From Klebsiella pneumoniae (GTDB lineage Bacteria; Pseudomonadota; Gammaproteobacteria; Pseudomonadales; CAMAPQ01): 32,009 nucleotides of DNA. The notes beneath the pieces are model-generated. The model did no database searches and was not told the origin of the DNA. It worked only from the letters and a program-made list of their open reading frames with translations. The stretch spans positions 1 to 32,009 of the forward strand of contig CAMAPQ010000028.1 in NCBI GenBank assembly GCA_945860125.1, given 5' to 3'. Of this stretch, positions 15,119-24,474 are shown in pieces (the stretch's first letter is position 1; every line of letters starts with the position of its first letter). The position numbers were made by a program, and so were the translations under genes.

Positions 15119-16960
15119 ATGGAATACCCGATAAAGGAATCTACAGATAAAAAGCAATGGCTAATTTTTGCTTTTCTATGCTTTTTGCCCAGCTGTAATA
15201 CCGTTCATAACAAACCAACCACGTCTGAAACGCTCATTACGTCTTCACAAAAAGCAATGGCAGAGCCTATTCCTTCTGTTATAAATTCCATGAATCTTAT
15301 TCCTGCGCCCATGACTTATAAGAAAGAGCAAACCTACACGGTTGTCGTTCAGAACGTGCCAGTGCGTGAATTGCTGTTTTCACTTGCACGCGATGCTCAA
15401 ATGAATCTGGATATTGATGCAGACATTTATGGTGATGTAACACTAAACGCGGTAAGTCAAACGTTACCTAATATTTTGCAGCGCATTACAGATCTTGTTC
15501 CTATTCGCTACCAGGTGACACCACAAAGCTTAAAGGTACAGTGGGATTCCGCCTATCTTAAAATTTATCGTATTAATTATTTAAATATGAGTCGTGAATC
15601 ACAAAGCGCCGTTAAAATTTCGACGACGGTTAGCTCAACAGGTGGTAGTTCAGATTCTTCTCAGGATAATTTATCAGATACAGAAGTAAAAAATACTTCT
15701 AACAATTTATTTTGGGCGACATTAGAAGGTAATCTTAATAATATTTTAAAAGCCACGACAGTAAAAAAACCAGCAAAAGAATCAGCGATCTTATTGGTTG
15801 AACAAAACACAAAAAATAATGCTGCAGTTACAGAAAAACCAGCACAGAGTGAAGGAATAAACACAAAAGAAGACGTAAAAAATAGCACATCAAATAATAA
15901 TGAAGGTGAAAAAAATAAAATCAATGAGGCTGAAACAACTCAAGATAGCCCAAAAACAGAAACTAAAACAAGCGCAAAAACAACAGCCAATACGGATGAC
16001 AAAAAAAGTACCAGTAGCGCGGCGGCAACAGAAGTTGCCTCGCCTATTATTGTCAATAAAGAAAGTGGCATCGTCGCTATTTTTGCAACGCAGAAACAGC
16101 ATAAATCTATTCAGACTTTTTTAGATGAAGTATTAAGCAGTGCGATGCGTCAGGTTTTAATTGAAGCAACGGTTGTTGAAGTAAGTTTAAGTGATGAATA
16201 TCAATCAGGTGTTGATTGGCGACTTATCCAACCTGCGGGTGAAGCTGCTATAAATAGTAATACTAACCCGACTGGCTTTAACCTTTTTAATGAGTTTAGC
16301 AATGGGAATTTAAGTAGCGCACCCCACGCGCTCCTTAAATTAACCGATACAGCGATAGATAAAAAAAGATTAGACGTCACCATTAAAGCACTTGAAACAT
16401 TTGGTGATGTAAAAGTTATGTCACGTCCAAAACTCACCGCAATTAATAATCAAACTTCATTACTTAAAGTTATTGATAACATCATCTATTTTGCAATTAC
16501 CTCTGATAAAACAGTGACAGATAATGTTGTTGAGATCGATGTCACCTCAGAAATAAAAAGTGTACCTGTAGGGCTTGTCATGTCTGTCACGCCGTTTATA
16601 GATGAATTTGAAAATGTTACTTTAAATATTCGCCCTACTATTTCAAGAATTATTGATACCGCGCTTGACCCTACACCAACGCTTGCAGAAGCGGGCATTA
16701 CTAATAAAATCCCCATTGTTCAAGTACGTGAAGTGGAATCATTATTAACCGTAAAAAGCGGTGAAACAGCGGTGATTGGCGGTTTAATGCAGGATGATAA
16801 TCGAAAAGAATCTGTCGGCATTCCTTTTTTAGGAAAAATTCCTTATTTGGGCAGATTGTTTAGTTATAAAGAAGACATTAAACGAAAAACAGAACTCGTT
16901 ATTTTTATTCGCCCAGTTATTGTTGAAGAACAAGCACGTCCTCAACAAAATTTATTTTGA
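15119..16960 (+). CDS. mshL: Secretin MshL (outer-membrane pilus channel)
   Basis: The secretin forms the outer-membrane ring through which the pilus passes. This 613-aa protein opens with a lipoprotein-like signal ending LPSC, with Cys26 as probable lipid site; the Pro before Ser is unusual for a lipobox. An STN/N0-like domain follows (YTVVVQNVPVRELLFSLARDAQMN). The C-terminal secretin domain has ATVVEVSLSDEYQSGVDWRL, VPVGLVMSVTPFID, IRPTISRI, VREVESLLTVKSGETAVIGGL and GIPFLGKIPYLGRLFSYK. Between them is a low-complexity stretch (about residues 230-307) rich in Lys, Thr, Asn, Glu and Ser that looks like a flexible insert. The order mshM-mshL-mshN differs from Vibrio, where mshL precedes mshM. 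Confidence 0.92.
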   Translation: MEYPIKESTDKKQWLIFAFLCFLPSCNTVHNKPTTSETLITSSQKAMAEPIPSVINSMNLIPAPMTYKKEQTYTVVVQNVPVRELLFSLARDAQMNLDIDADIYGDVTLNAVSQTLPNILQRITDLVPIRYQVTPQSLKVQWDSAYLKIYRINYLNMSRESQSAVKISTTVSSTGGSSDSSQDNLSDTEVKNTSNNLFWATLEGNLNNILKATTVKKPAKESAILLVEQNTKNNAAVTEKPAQSEGINTKEDVKNSTSNNNEGEKNKINEAETTQDSPKTETKTSAKTTANTDDKKSTSSAAATEVASPIIVNKESGIVAIFATQKQHKSIQTFLDEVLSSAMRQVLIEATVVEVSLSDEYQSGVDWRLIQPAGEAAINSNTNPTGFNLFNEFSNGNLSSAPHALLKLTDTAIDKKRLDVTIKALETFGDVKVMSRPKLTAINNQTSLLKVIDNIIYFAITSDKTVTDNVVEIDVTSEIKSVPVGLVMSVTPFIDEFENVTLNIRPTISRIIDTALDPTPTLAEAGITNKIPIVQVREVESLLTVKSGETAVIGGLMQDDNRKESVGIPFLGKIPYLGRLFSYKEDIKRKTELVIFIRPVIVEEQARPQQNLF

Positions 16961-16979
16961 GTTAATAGCAGGTTATAAA

Positions 16980-18728
16980 ATGAGTTTATTGCTTGATGCC
17001 CTAAAAAAGGCAGAACAAGATAAAGATAAAGAACTTTCTGAAATAGACAAAAATGATCTTTTTTCTGCACTCAATGCGCATGATATTGAAGATGAATTAC
17101 TTGCAATTGAACAACAAAATTTTGGGCAAGCTCCCACGCTCAATCATAAAATAACAGAACAAATGACAAGCACTTCAGTTGAAATGAGTGAAGAAGATGA
17201 TTTTGATTTAGACGATTTTTTATCGAATAATCACGCTGAAATGCCACGCCTTCCCTTAAAAAATCATCACGAGGCGGCGACACTTTCTGAAGATTTATCT
17301 TTTGATCTAGAGCTGCATGAAGAAGGCTATCTTGATGATAAAGAAGATGAAAACAATGAAGAAAAAGAACAGTTTTCACCTGATTTTTTAGCATTAGATG
17401 ACATAACACAAGAAGATATAACGCTTGCGCCTTTTAGAGCAAATCAACACACAGCCTCACTTGAGTTATCAGAACAAGAACTGATTCATTCAGTACAAGA
17501 AGTGGATGCTAGTACGGCTCATATAAAAGATAAAAAAGCAGCGCCTGAAGCGCTGATAAAGAATGAAGCAGTAGAAGAAGAAGATATTACCCATGGTATT
17601 TCTGCACAAGCCATTAAAACGCTAATGGAAAATGCTTCCATTCATAGCAGAAAAAAAGTATGGCGTATCGCGCTTCTTGTTTGTGCAGGCTTAATGAGTA
17701 TTTCCGTTATTATTTTTATGTATTTTATTTTTTTATATAAAAGCTCTTCGCTGATGCTCATCACGCCTGAAAATGCAATTATCGAAGAAGACAAACAATA
17801 TATTGAAACGCAAAGTCAGCAACTGATGATGCCAGAAAATCAACTCATTTCAGAAAGTGAAACACCACAAGAAGCGCAAAAAAAACCTGCAATAATATCG
17901 CAAGAAGAATTAAATACGATTCCAACAGAAGAAAAAATTGCAGAAGAAAACATTAAAAAAGACATGCTAACTAAAAGTAACGTATCTGCGCGCACTTACC
18001 TACCAACACGCACGTACTTACCAACAAAAATAAGCAGCGTAAGTGATGATAAAGCAGAAAAAGAACCAGGGGAAAATAATATTGAGCAAAGCAGCGTTCA
18101 ACAACATGTAACAAGACAAGAAGTAAAAATCTCGCCAGAAGCACGCACAACGTCCATGCTTAAAGAAGCATATGCTGCTTTTCAGCAAGGACAATATTAT
18201 CAAGCAAAAAAAATCTACACTGATCTAAATCAATTTGAACCCAATTTGCGCGATGCCCTACTCGGCCTTGCCGCTGTTGAGCATAAATTAGGTTATTCAG
18301 AAAATGCGCTTAAATATTATGAAAGCGTTCTTAGAAACAATCCTGAAGATGAATTAGCGCTAACAGGGGTTATTCAGCTTTCTCAAGCAGGAAACCAAAT
18401 TGAATTAATTACTAAATTAAAATTATTGTTAGAAACAAATGCTAGTTCTCCTGTGATTCACTACGCACTGGGCAATCTTTATTCAAGACAAAAAGACTGG
18501 CCCGCTGCATGCCGTCACTATGAACAAAGCGTTGAAATGTCACCGATTAATCCTGACTATATGTTTAACTTAGCCGTTTGTCTTGATCAAATTAATCAAA
18601 AAGAAAAAGCTTTGAAAATATATAAAAGCTCAATTAAAAATGCGAAAAATCAAGATTATAATTTTAATATTGAAGGGGTATTAAGAAGAATAAGTTCACT
18701 CGAAAAAGAAGCGATGGTTAAACCATAA
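16980..18728 (+). CDS. mshN: MshN-like TPR protein
   Basis: A 582-aa inner-membrane protein with cytoplasmic N-terminus and periplasmic TPR domain. I start at the ATG at 16980 because MSLLLDALKKAEQ is the usual opening of this family and AGG lies just upstream. The frame itself is open to 16920 inside mshL. Residues 1-220 are acidic and low in complexity. One membrane segment lies at about 226-253 (IALLVCAGLMSISVIIFMYF). A linker follows with a diverged 18-bp duplication giving RTYLPT twice. TPR repeats fill about 395-575 (AYAAFQQGQYYQAKKIYTDL, ALLGLAAVEHKLGYSENALK, YALGNLYSRQKDWPAACRHY). It ends one base before mshE starts. MshN probably links the secretin and the inner platform; this role is inference. 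Confidence 0.85.
   Translation: MSLLLDALKKAEQDKDKELSEIDKNDLFSALNAHDIEDELLAIEQQNFGQAPTLNHKITEQMTSTSVEMSEEDDFDLDDFLSNNHAEMPRLPLKNHHEAATLSEDLSFDLELHEEGYLDDKEDENNEEKEQFSPDFLALDDITQEDITLAPFRANQHTASLELSEQELIHSVQEVDASTAHIKDKKAAPEALIKNEAVEEEDITHGISAQAIKTLMENASIHSRKKVWRIALLVCAGLMSISVIIFMYFIFLYKSSSLMLITPENAIIEEDKQYIETQSQQLMMPENQLISESETPQEAQKKPAIISQEELNTIPTEEKIAEENIKKDMLTKSNVSARTYLPTRTYLPTKISSVSDDKAEKEPGENNIEQSSVQQHVTRQEVKISPEARTTSMLKEAYAAFQQGQYYQAKKIYTDLNQFEPNLRDALLGLAAVEHKLGYSENALKYYESVLRNNPEDELALTGVIQLSQAGNQIELITKLKLLLETNASSPVIHYALGNLYSRQKDWPAACRHYEQSVEMSPINPDYMFNLAVCLDQINQKEKALKIYKSSIKNAKNQDYNFNIEGVLRRISSLEKEAMVKP
17991..18026. repeat. Diverged 18-bp tandem duplication in mshN
   Basis: Two adjacent 18-base units both encode RTYLPT with a few silent differences. 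It is the third 18-bp tandem unit found in the window and the oldest-looking. Confidence 0.75.
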
Positions 18729-18729
18729 T

Positions 18730-20928
18730 ATGAACAATGAAACTAATCCAAAATTACAAGCCAATGAAATCCCAATGAGCAGAGGAATCATCACTAAAAA
18801 TCAACGTCTTAGTACTATTGGCGAATATTTTCTTGCAAAGAAAATTATCACTAAAGAACAGCTACTTATTGCAATTGAACAACAAAAAAAAACAAACTCT
18901 TCTTTATCAATGCTGGTTGTTGAGCTGGGCTTTGTTCAAGAAACTATTTTATGTAATACTTTAGGAGAGCTATTTGGGGTCAAGATAATAGTTGACTTAA
19001 AATTAATCACACCACAACCAGATGCAATAAGACTCATCGCTAAAAATACTGCGATTCAATTCAATGTTTTACCTATAGCCTATTATCATTTAGAAAAAAA
19101 ACTTGAACTTGCGATGCCAGAGATATATAGCGAGGCAGTTTTAAAAAAAATTCCTGCTATTTTTGAACAAGAAATTGAGATAATCCCCATTCTCACCAGT
19201 AGAAATGAGATAAAAAAATCTATTGATCGTTTTTATAATCCCCCTAAAAAAAAGATGGGAGACCAACTAATTGAAAAAGGACTGGTAACAAAAGATCAAA
19301 TTGATATTGCCTTGAGCGAACAGAAAAAAACAGGCTTTGCACTTGGCAGACTTCTCGTTGAATTAGGGTTTGTCAGTGAATCCGTCATTCGCGACATGTT
19401 AGGTGAAACCTTTGGTACACAAATCCTCGATTTAAAAGCAATTATTCCTGATCCTGAAGCGATTAAATTTATCCCAAAAGAGATTGCTTTAAGATTTAAT
19501 GTTGTTCCTATTGTTTATCATCGCAGCCTAAAAACATTAGATGTGGCTATGTCAGATGTCCATGATCTTATTGTGCTCGATAAAATACGTTCACTGCTTG
19601 ATCTTGAAATAGAGATTAACCCCATTCTTTCTGGTGAAAGCGAGCTTAGATCATCTGTTGATCGATTTTATGGTTATGAAATGTCAATAGATGGCATTAT
19701 CAAAGAGCTTGAAACCGGCATTGTGGACTATGCCAGCTTAAAAAATGAAGCGGAATATAGTCAGCCGCTGGTAAGGCTTGTGAACTCTATTTTAACCGAT
19801 GCCGTAAAAAGAGGCGCATCAGACATTCACTTTGAGCCTGAAGAACGCTTTTTACGTCTACGCTATCGTATTGATGGTGTCATGCGTCAAATTCGTAGTT
19901 TGCCTAAAGATTATTGGTCACCCATGACAGTACGTCTTAAAGTCATTTCCAATATGAATATTACGGAAACACGCGCCGCACAAGATGGCAGAATTAGCTT
20001 AAAAGTCAGTGGTCGACAAGTTGATTTCAGGGCGGCAAGCCAACCGACAAAATGGGGCGAAAATATTGTTCTTCGTATTTTAGATCGCGAAAAATCACTG
20101 GTGCCCTTAGAAAATATGGGCTTATTTGCAGATAATTTACAACTTCTAAAAACAATGATGGCGCGCCCTGAGGGGATTATCTTAGTTACAGGCCCCACTG
20201 GCTCAGGAAAAACCACCACTCTTTATTCAATGCTCAACTTTAGAAAATCTATTGCGATTAATATCATGACATTGGAAGACCCCATTGAATATCCCATGGA
20301 TTTAATTCGCCAAACAGATTTAAGTGAAACGACCCGCATGGATTTTGCTTCAGGCATTAAATCATTAATGCGGCAGGATCCTGACGTCATTCTTATTGGC
20401 GAAATTAGAGATGAAGAAACCGCTCAAATGGCTTGCCGAGCGGCAATGACAGGCCATCAAGTTTTTGCGACTCTACATACTAATTCTGCACTCGGTGCTA
20501 TTCCAAGACTTAAAAATATTGGCGTTAAACCAGATATTTTAGGTGGTAATATCATAGGTTCCATTGGGCAACGATTACTAAGAAAAGTATGTTCTGCCTG
20601 TAAAATCGCTAAAAAGCCCGATGATACTGAGAAAAAACTTTTAGGGCTTGCGCTCACAGATAATGAACAGATTATCTACGAAGCGAAAGGGTGTGATAAG
20701 TGTGAGTTCATTGGTTACAAAGGCAGAATTTCTATTCTTGAGATTTGTAAATTTGATGCAGGCATGGAAGCACTGGTATCTGCGGATGTGAGCTTAGGTG
20801 AAATTAAAGAGTATGCTATTAAACATGGATACAAAATGCTTGCTGATGATGGGTTACGTCGTGTTTTATCTGGCGATACTTCGATTAGTGAAGTCGCACG
20901 CGTCGTCGATTTAACGGATAGAAAATAA
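18730..20928 (+). CDS. mshE: Pilus assembly ATPase MshE with two MshEN domains
   Basis: The motor ATPase for pilus extension, a GspE/PilB homologue of 732 aa. Most relatives have one MshEN domain; here two lie in tandem (about 26-170 and 173-315), each ending in an SIDRFY or SVDRFYG element. The second has the 24-5-24 motif layout of the c-di-GMP-binding MshEN fold (KMGDQLIEKGLV... at 175-198; ALGRLLVELGFV... at 204-227). The first keeps the spacing but lacks several motif residues. The ATPase part has SDIHFEPEE, Walker A GPTGSGKTTT, Asp box, Walker B VILIGEIRDEETA, His box TGHQVFATLHTNSA and two CxxC pairs (CSAC, CDKC) for zinc. It overlaps mshG by one base. Confidence 0.93.
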   Translation: MNNETNPKLQANEIPMSRGIITKNQRLSTIGEYFLAKKIITKEQLLIAIEQQKKTNSSLSMLVVELGFVQETILCNTLGELFGVKIIVDLKLITPQPDAIRLIAKNTAIQFNVLPIAYYHLEKKLELAMPEIYSEAVLKKIPAIFEQEIEIIPILTSRNEIKKSIDRFYNPPKKKMGDQLIEKGLVTKDQIDIALSEQKKTGFALGRLLVELGFVSESVIRDMLGETFGTQILDLKAIIPDPEAIKFIPKEIALRFNVVPIVYHRSLKTLDVAMSDVHDLIVLDKIRSLLDLEIEINPILSGESELRSSVDRFYGYEMSIDGIIKELETGIVDYASLKNEAEYSQPLVRLVNSILTDAVKRGASDIHFEPEERFLRLRYRIDGVMRQIRSLPKDYWSPMTVRLKVISNMNITETRAAQDGRISLKVSGRQVDFRAASQPTKWGENIVLRILDREKSLVPLENMGLFADNLQLLKTMMARPEGIILVTGPTGSGKTTTLYSMLNFRKSIAINIMTLEDPIEYPMDLIRQTDLSETTRMDFASGIKSLMRQDPDVILIGEIRDEETAQMACRAAMTGHQVFATLHTNSALGAIPRLKNIGVKPDILGGNIIGSIGQRLLRKVCSACKIAKKPDDTEKKLLGLALTDNEQIIYEAKGCDKCEFIGYKGRISILEICKFDAGMEALVSADVSLGEIKEYAIKHGYKMLADDGLRRVLSGDTSISEVARVVDLTDRK

Positions 20929-22130
20929 TGAAAAATTTTAAATATAAAGCCCTTAATAATACGAGCCAAATGCAAAAAGGCACCATGACTGCCTCAAACG
21001 TATTAGAGTTAGAAAAAAAACTAGAAAATAGCCAGCTTACTTTAATTTCCTCTGAAGAAATTGATGAAAATAAAGGACTGCATAAAAAAGGCGTCTCTAG
21101 AAAAGAGATTATTAACTTTTGTATGGATATGGAACAGTTAACCAGAAGTGGCGTCCCCCTTATTGAAGGGCTTGAAGACCTCAAAAACTCACTACCGCCC
21201 TGCCGATTTAAAAGTGTGCTCGCTAATATTTCAGAATCAATTCAAAGTGGAAAAAAATTCTCTGAAGCTTTAAGTGATTTTCCTGGCATCTTTGATAAAG
21301 TTTTTGTATCGCTTATTCATGTTGGTGAAGAAAGTGGAAAATTAAGCACTATTTTTGAGCAAATGGCAGCATCACTTAAGTGGATTGATGAACTCTCCTC
21401 TCATACTAAAAAGATTATGATTTATCCTGCCATTGTCTGTTCTGTTATATCTGCAGTGGTTGCTTTTTTAATGATTTTTTTAGTTCCAAAAATGGTTCCT
21501 TTTTTAAAAGAAATGGGCGTTGATTTACCCATACAAACAATATTACTTATTAGCTTTTCACACTTTATGGTGAACTATTGGTATACCCTTTTTTTAGCAC
21601 CTGTTTTTTTAGTCGTGCTTATTAAAACATTAAAAGCAAAATTTCCAGCATTTCAACTTGAGTGGGATCGTTTAATGCTTAAGCTTCCTCTTTTTGGTGA
21701 GCTCACATTTAAAATTAATCTGGCACGTTTTGCAAATTATTTAGCGCTAATGTATGCCTCTGGCCTCAACATTTTAGATGCCCTAAAAATTTGTCAAAAT
21801 CTCACCACGAATATTTACTTAAGAAATGCTTATCAAAATGCAATACTCTTTATCGAAGAAGGTAATCAGCTTAGTGACGGTTTTGCCAAAACCAATATTT
21901 TTCCACCACTGGTGATTAGAATGCTTAGAATTGGCGAAAACACAGGAAAGTTAGATGAAACATTAAAGAATGTCAGCTATTTTTATGATCGCGATGTAAA
22001 AGAAACCATATCAAAAATTGAACCTGCCTTAGAGCCTTTAATGACAGTCATCATGGGCGGTATCATGATGTGGATCATGACAGCAATTATGGGGCCTGTA
22101 TATGATATTATGAGCAAGGTGAAAGTATAA
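20928..22130 (+). CDS. mshG: Inner-membrane platform protein MshG (GspF family)
   Basis: A 400-aa GspF/PilC-type platform protein that works with the assembly ATPase at the inner membrane. It has the family duplication: two cytoplasmic helical domains (FCMDMEQLTRSGVPLIEGLEDL with SGKKFSEALSDFPGIFDKVFVSLIHVGEESGKL, and FANYLALMYASGLNILDAL with GNQLSDGFAKTNIFPPLVIRMLRIGENTGKLDE). Each is followed by membrane segments (near IVCSVISAVVAFLMIFLVPKMV, WYTLFLAPVFLVVLI and PLMTVIMGGIMMWIMTAIMGPVYD). The length is normal for the family. Its ATG overlaps the mshE stop, so translation is probably coupled. It is followed after 2 bp by the mshI-like gene. Confidence 0.93.
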   Translation: MKNFKYKALNNTSQMQKGTMTASNVLELEKKLENSQLTLISSEEIDENKGLHKKGVSRKEIINFCMDMEQLTRSGVPLIEGLEDLKNSLPPCRFKSVLANISESIQSGKKFSEALSDFPGIFDKVFVSLIHVGEESGKLSTIFEQMAASLKWIDELSSHTKKIMIYPAIVCSVISAVVAFLMIFLVPKMVPFLKEMGVDLPIQTILLISFSHFMVNYWYTLFLAPVFLVVLIKTLKAKFPAFQLEWDRLMLKLPLFGELTFKINLARFANYLALMYASGLNILDALKICQNLTTNIYLRNAYQNAILFIEEGNQLSDGFAKTNIFPPLVIRMLRIGENTGKLDETLKNVSYFYDRDVKETISKIEPALEPLMTVIMGGIMMWIMTAIMGPVYDIMSKVKV

Positions 22131-22132
22131 CC

Positions 22133-23755
22133 ATGCGTGTACTGTACTTTAATGGTAAAGATTTAAAATGTTTTCACTGGTCTGATCAGGGGCTGGTCGG
22201 GTCATTTTTTTTTGAAAAAAATGAACTATCGCTGCCTATTTTTGAAACCTATTTAACGCAAACCAATACCATTCCAACTAGAATACTCGTTGATATCATG
22301 GAGGAGGATTATAAACTTGAATCTATTCCTCACCTGCTTGGTAACAATCAAAAATTACTTATTAAAAATATTTTAAAAAAATTCTTTAGGGAAAACATTT
22401 TTACTTATTATGCCTACCAAAATAAAGATCCTAAAACTCATAAAAATAACATCTACTTATTAAGCTGTTTAGAGAACATGGGCGCTTTAAATACTTGGCT
22501 TACCTTATTTGAAAAGCATAATATTCCTGTTCTAGGAATTTATTCTTTGCCTATTTTATCGATTGATTTAATGAGAAAAATAGCACCAAGCAAAGATCCC
22601 ACCCTTCTTTTGTCTATTAATGCACCTTTATTATTAAGGCAAACTTTTTTTGATCATAATCAATTTAAATTTAGCCGTCTTGTTAAGCTTAGAAAAGAGC
22701 ACGGTGAGGCACAAGATGCGACAACTTTAACCGGAATTTTTATTAGTGAACTGCAAAATTTAAGTAGATTTTTTTCTAGCCAAAAATTATTTTCCCATGA
22801 TAAAACGCTACAAGTTTATATTTTATGTAAAGATCAAATCATTGATGAAATGAAGCGAAATTTTCCAGATATATTACAAATGGAAATAAAAATAAAAGTT
22901 CATTTTTGTAGCATTGAAAGCTTACTTAAAAAGTATGAAAAATCAAAAGCAACATGGAAATATGCAGATGGTTTATTTTCAAGACTATGCGAATCAACCA
23001 AAAAAAGCTCTCATTATTCAACAGCTTTTATTAAAAATAATATTCAGCTTTTTTTAATAAAAAAAATATCTTTATTTTCTGCAACTGCTTTTATTACGAT
23101 TGCACTGCTTACATTACAAACAACACTCATCCTTACTTACAATATTAATCAGAATGTTAAAAAAATTAATGCGTATACAGATCAGTTTGAAAAGAAATAT
23201 AGCGATGATTTTTATAAAATAAAAAGAAATCTTATAGCTTCATCTGTCATGGAAAAAGCCTACCATAAAACTGAAGAGATTTTGATTAAAAGCGATCTTC
23301 ATCCTGTTCATTTTATGAATGATTTTTCCTCTATTTTATCAAAGCCTGAATTTAAAAAAATTACCATCGCTAGAATCAACTGGATGAGAGCGGAAAATGA
23401 AAAAGATCCGAAAAATCCCAATGAAAACACACAAAAAATAGCCCCTACTTCAACTACAGAATCAACAAGCATAAATAACAGCGTAACGTCACCTGTTATA
23501 GCCGCACAAATTGCTGAAGTAGAAGGTTTCATTAATATTGATGACCTCCCTTATGGAGAGGTGGTAAGTAACATTGAATCTTTTATATTAGGGCTTAAAA
23601 CTTTGAATAAAGTTATTTCTGTAAAGGTAATAACATGGCCTATAGATTTAAGATCAAAAATGGCTTATCAAGATAGTAGCGGCTATACCGTAGATAATCT
23701 TGAAAATAAAAAACATTTTCTTATAAAGATTAAAATGGAAAAAAATAGCCCATGA
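22133..23755 (+). CDS. mshI: MshI-like protein: PilM/GspL-like domain fused to PilN-like part
   Basis: A 540-aa component of the inner-membrane assembly complex. Residues 1-300 form a cytoplasmic domain in the position of PilM/GspL. The stretch ILVDIMEEDYKLESIPHLLG and later LSCLENMGALNTWLTLFEKHNIPVLGIYSLPIL match a conserved pattern I remember from pilus/T2SS-like loci of other proteobacteria. A membrane segment lies at about 308-332 (SATAFITIALLTLQTTLILTY). After it come a coiled region and a PilN-like periplasmic domain, interrupted by a low-complexity Asn/Thr/Ser stretch (about 425-460). It starts 2 bp after mshG and overlaps mshJ by 4 bp. The symbol is assigned by position and architecture, not by strong sequence identity. 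Confidence 0.68.
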   Translation: MRVLYFNGKDLKCFHWSDQGLVGSFFFEKNELSLPIFETYLTQTNTIPTRILVDIMEEDYKLESIPHLLGNNQKLLIKNILKKFFRENIFTYYAYQNKDPKTHKNNIYLLSCLENMGALNTWLTLFEKHNIPVLGIYSLPILSIDLMRKIAPSKDPTLLLSINAPLLLRQTFFDHNQFKFSRLVKLRKEHGEAQDATTLTGIFISELQNLSRFFSSQKLFSHDKTLQVYILCKDQIIDEMKRNFPDILQMEIKIKVHFCSIESLLKKYEKSKATWKYADGLFSRLCESTKKSSHYSTAFIKNNIQLFLIKKISLFSATAFITIALLTLQTTLILTYNINQNVKKINAYTDQFEKKYSDDFYKIKRNLIASSVMEKAYHKTEEILIKSDLHPVHFMNDFSSILSKPEFKKITIARINWMRAENEKDPKNPNENTQKIAPTSTTESTSINNSVTSPVIAAQIAEVEGFINIDDLPYGEVVSNIESFILGLKTLNKVISVKVITWPIDLRSKMAYQDSSGYTVDNLENKKHFLIKIKMEKNSP

Positions 23756-24474
23756 ATAAAAATAAAATAAAAATACCCAAGCATTATATTTATCTTTTTG
23801 TGAGCATTGTATTTTCTATCATGATTTTATATGGGTGCTTTAAGCTATATAATGATGCCGAACGACATATTCATCAATCAGAAGCAGCCTTTAAAAAAAG
23901 TAAAACTGATTATTTTAACTCACTTGCTTTGCTTAAACAGTATTTTGAATACTACCCTTTTATTCAATCACTTTATGATGATAATGTCCTGGGCCAAGAA
24001 GATCGTTTAAGTTGGATTGAAAACTTACAATCTATTGCTTTTGAGCATTATATTCCCACTATTCAATATCAAATAAATGTTGCTGAAGATCTTTCATTAA
24101 CAGAAAATAATACAGGCAAGCCGACTGAGCAAAGTAGCGCTAATGCAGCGTTTAGCTCAGATGAAGAGATAAACGATGCGAGCGTGCCTACTCAACCACT
24201 CACTATCAAAAAAAGCTTAATGACACTTAGCTTTGACATGGCTCATGAATCCGATCTATTTTCATTGTTATACCTTATGGAAGAAAAAACAAAAGCCTTT
24301 CCCATCATTGAATCGTGCATGATTGAAAATAAAAAAATAAATATAATAAAAGCAAATAAAGAAGGTAAAAGAACCGAATTTTCATTAATGGGCGGAGAAT
24401 GTAAATTAAGCTGGTATACTTTAAATATTAATAAAGAAGCATTATTAGGTCTCAGTGGCGATAATGGCACTTAA
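23752..24474 (+). CDS. mshJ: MshJ/PilO-like alignment-complex protein
   Basis: A 240-aa bitopic membrane protein in the PilO/GspM/MshJ position. One membrane segment lies at about residues 12-29 (YIYLFVSIVFSIMILYG). A helical, coiled-coil-prone stretch follows (to about 80), then a periplasmic domain with a short Ser/Asn-rich break (about 120-150). The end reads LSFDMAHESDLFSLLYLMEEKTKAFPIIESC, typical of PilO-like ferredoxin folds. The start ATG overlaps the mshI stop (ATGA), so the two are translationally coupled. Sequence identity within this family is low, so the call rests on order, size and topology. Confidence 0.65.
   Translation: MNKNKIKIPKHYIYLFVSIVFSIMILYGCFKLYNDAERHIHQSEAAFKKSKTDYFNSLALLKQYFEYYPFIQSLYDDNVLGQEDRLSWIENLQSIAFEHYIPTIQYQINVAEDLSLTENNTGKPTEQSSANAAFSSDEEINDASVPTQPLTIKKSLMTLSFDMAHESDLFSLLYLMEEKTKAFPIIESCMIENKKINIIKANKEGKRTEFSLMGGECKLSWYTLNINKEALLGLSGDNGT

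Noticed and set aside
15661-16124. Overlapping open frames on both strands inside mshL
   Set aside because: They come from the low-complexity Lys/Thr/Asn stretch and have no start signals.
16920-16979. Upstream extension of mshN into mshL
   Set aside because: The conserved opening MSLLLDALKKAEQ begins at 16980 with its own ribosome-binding site.
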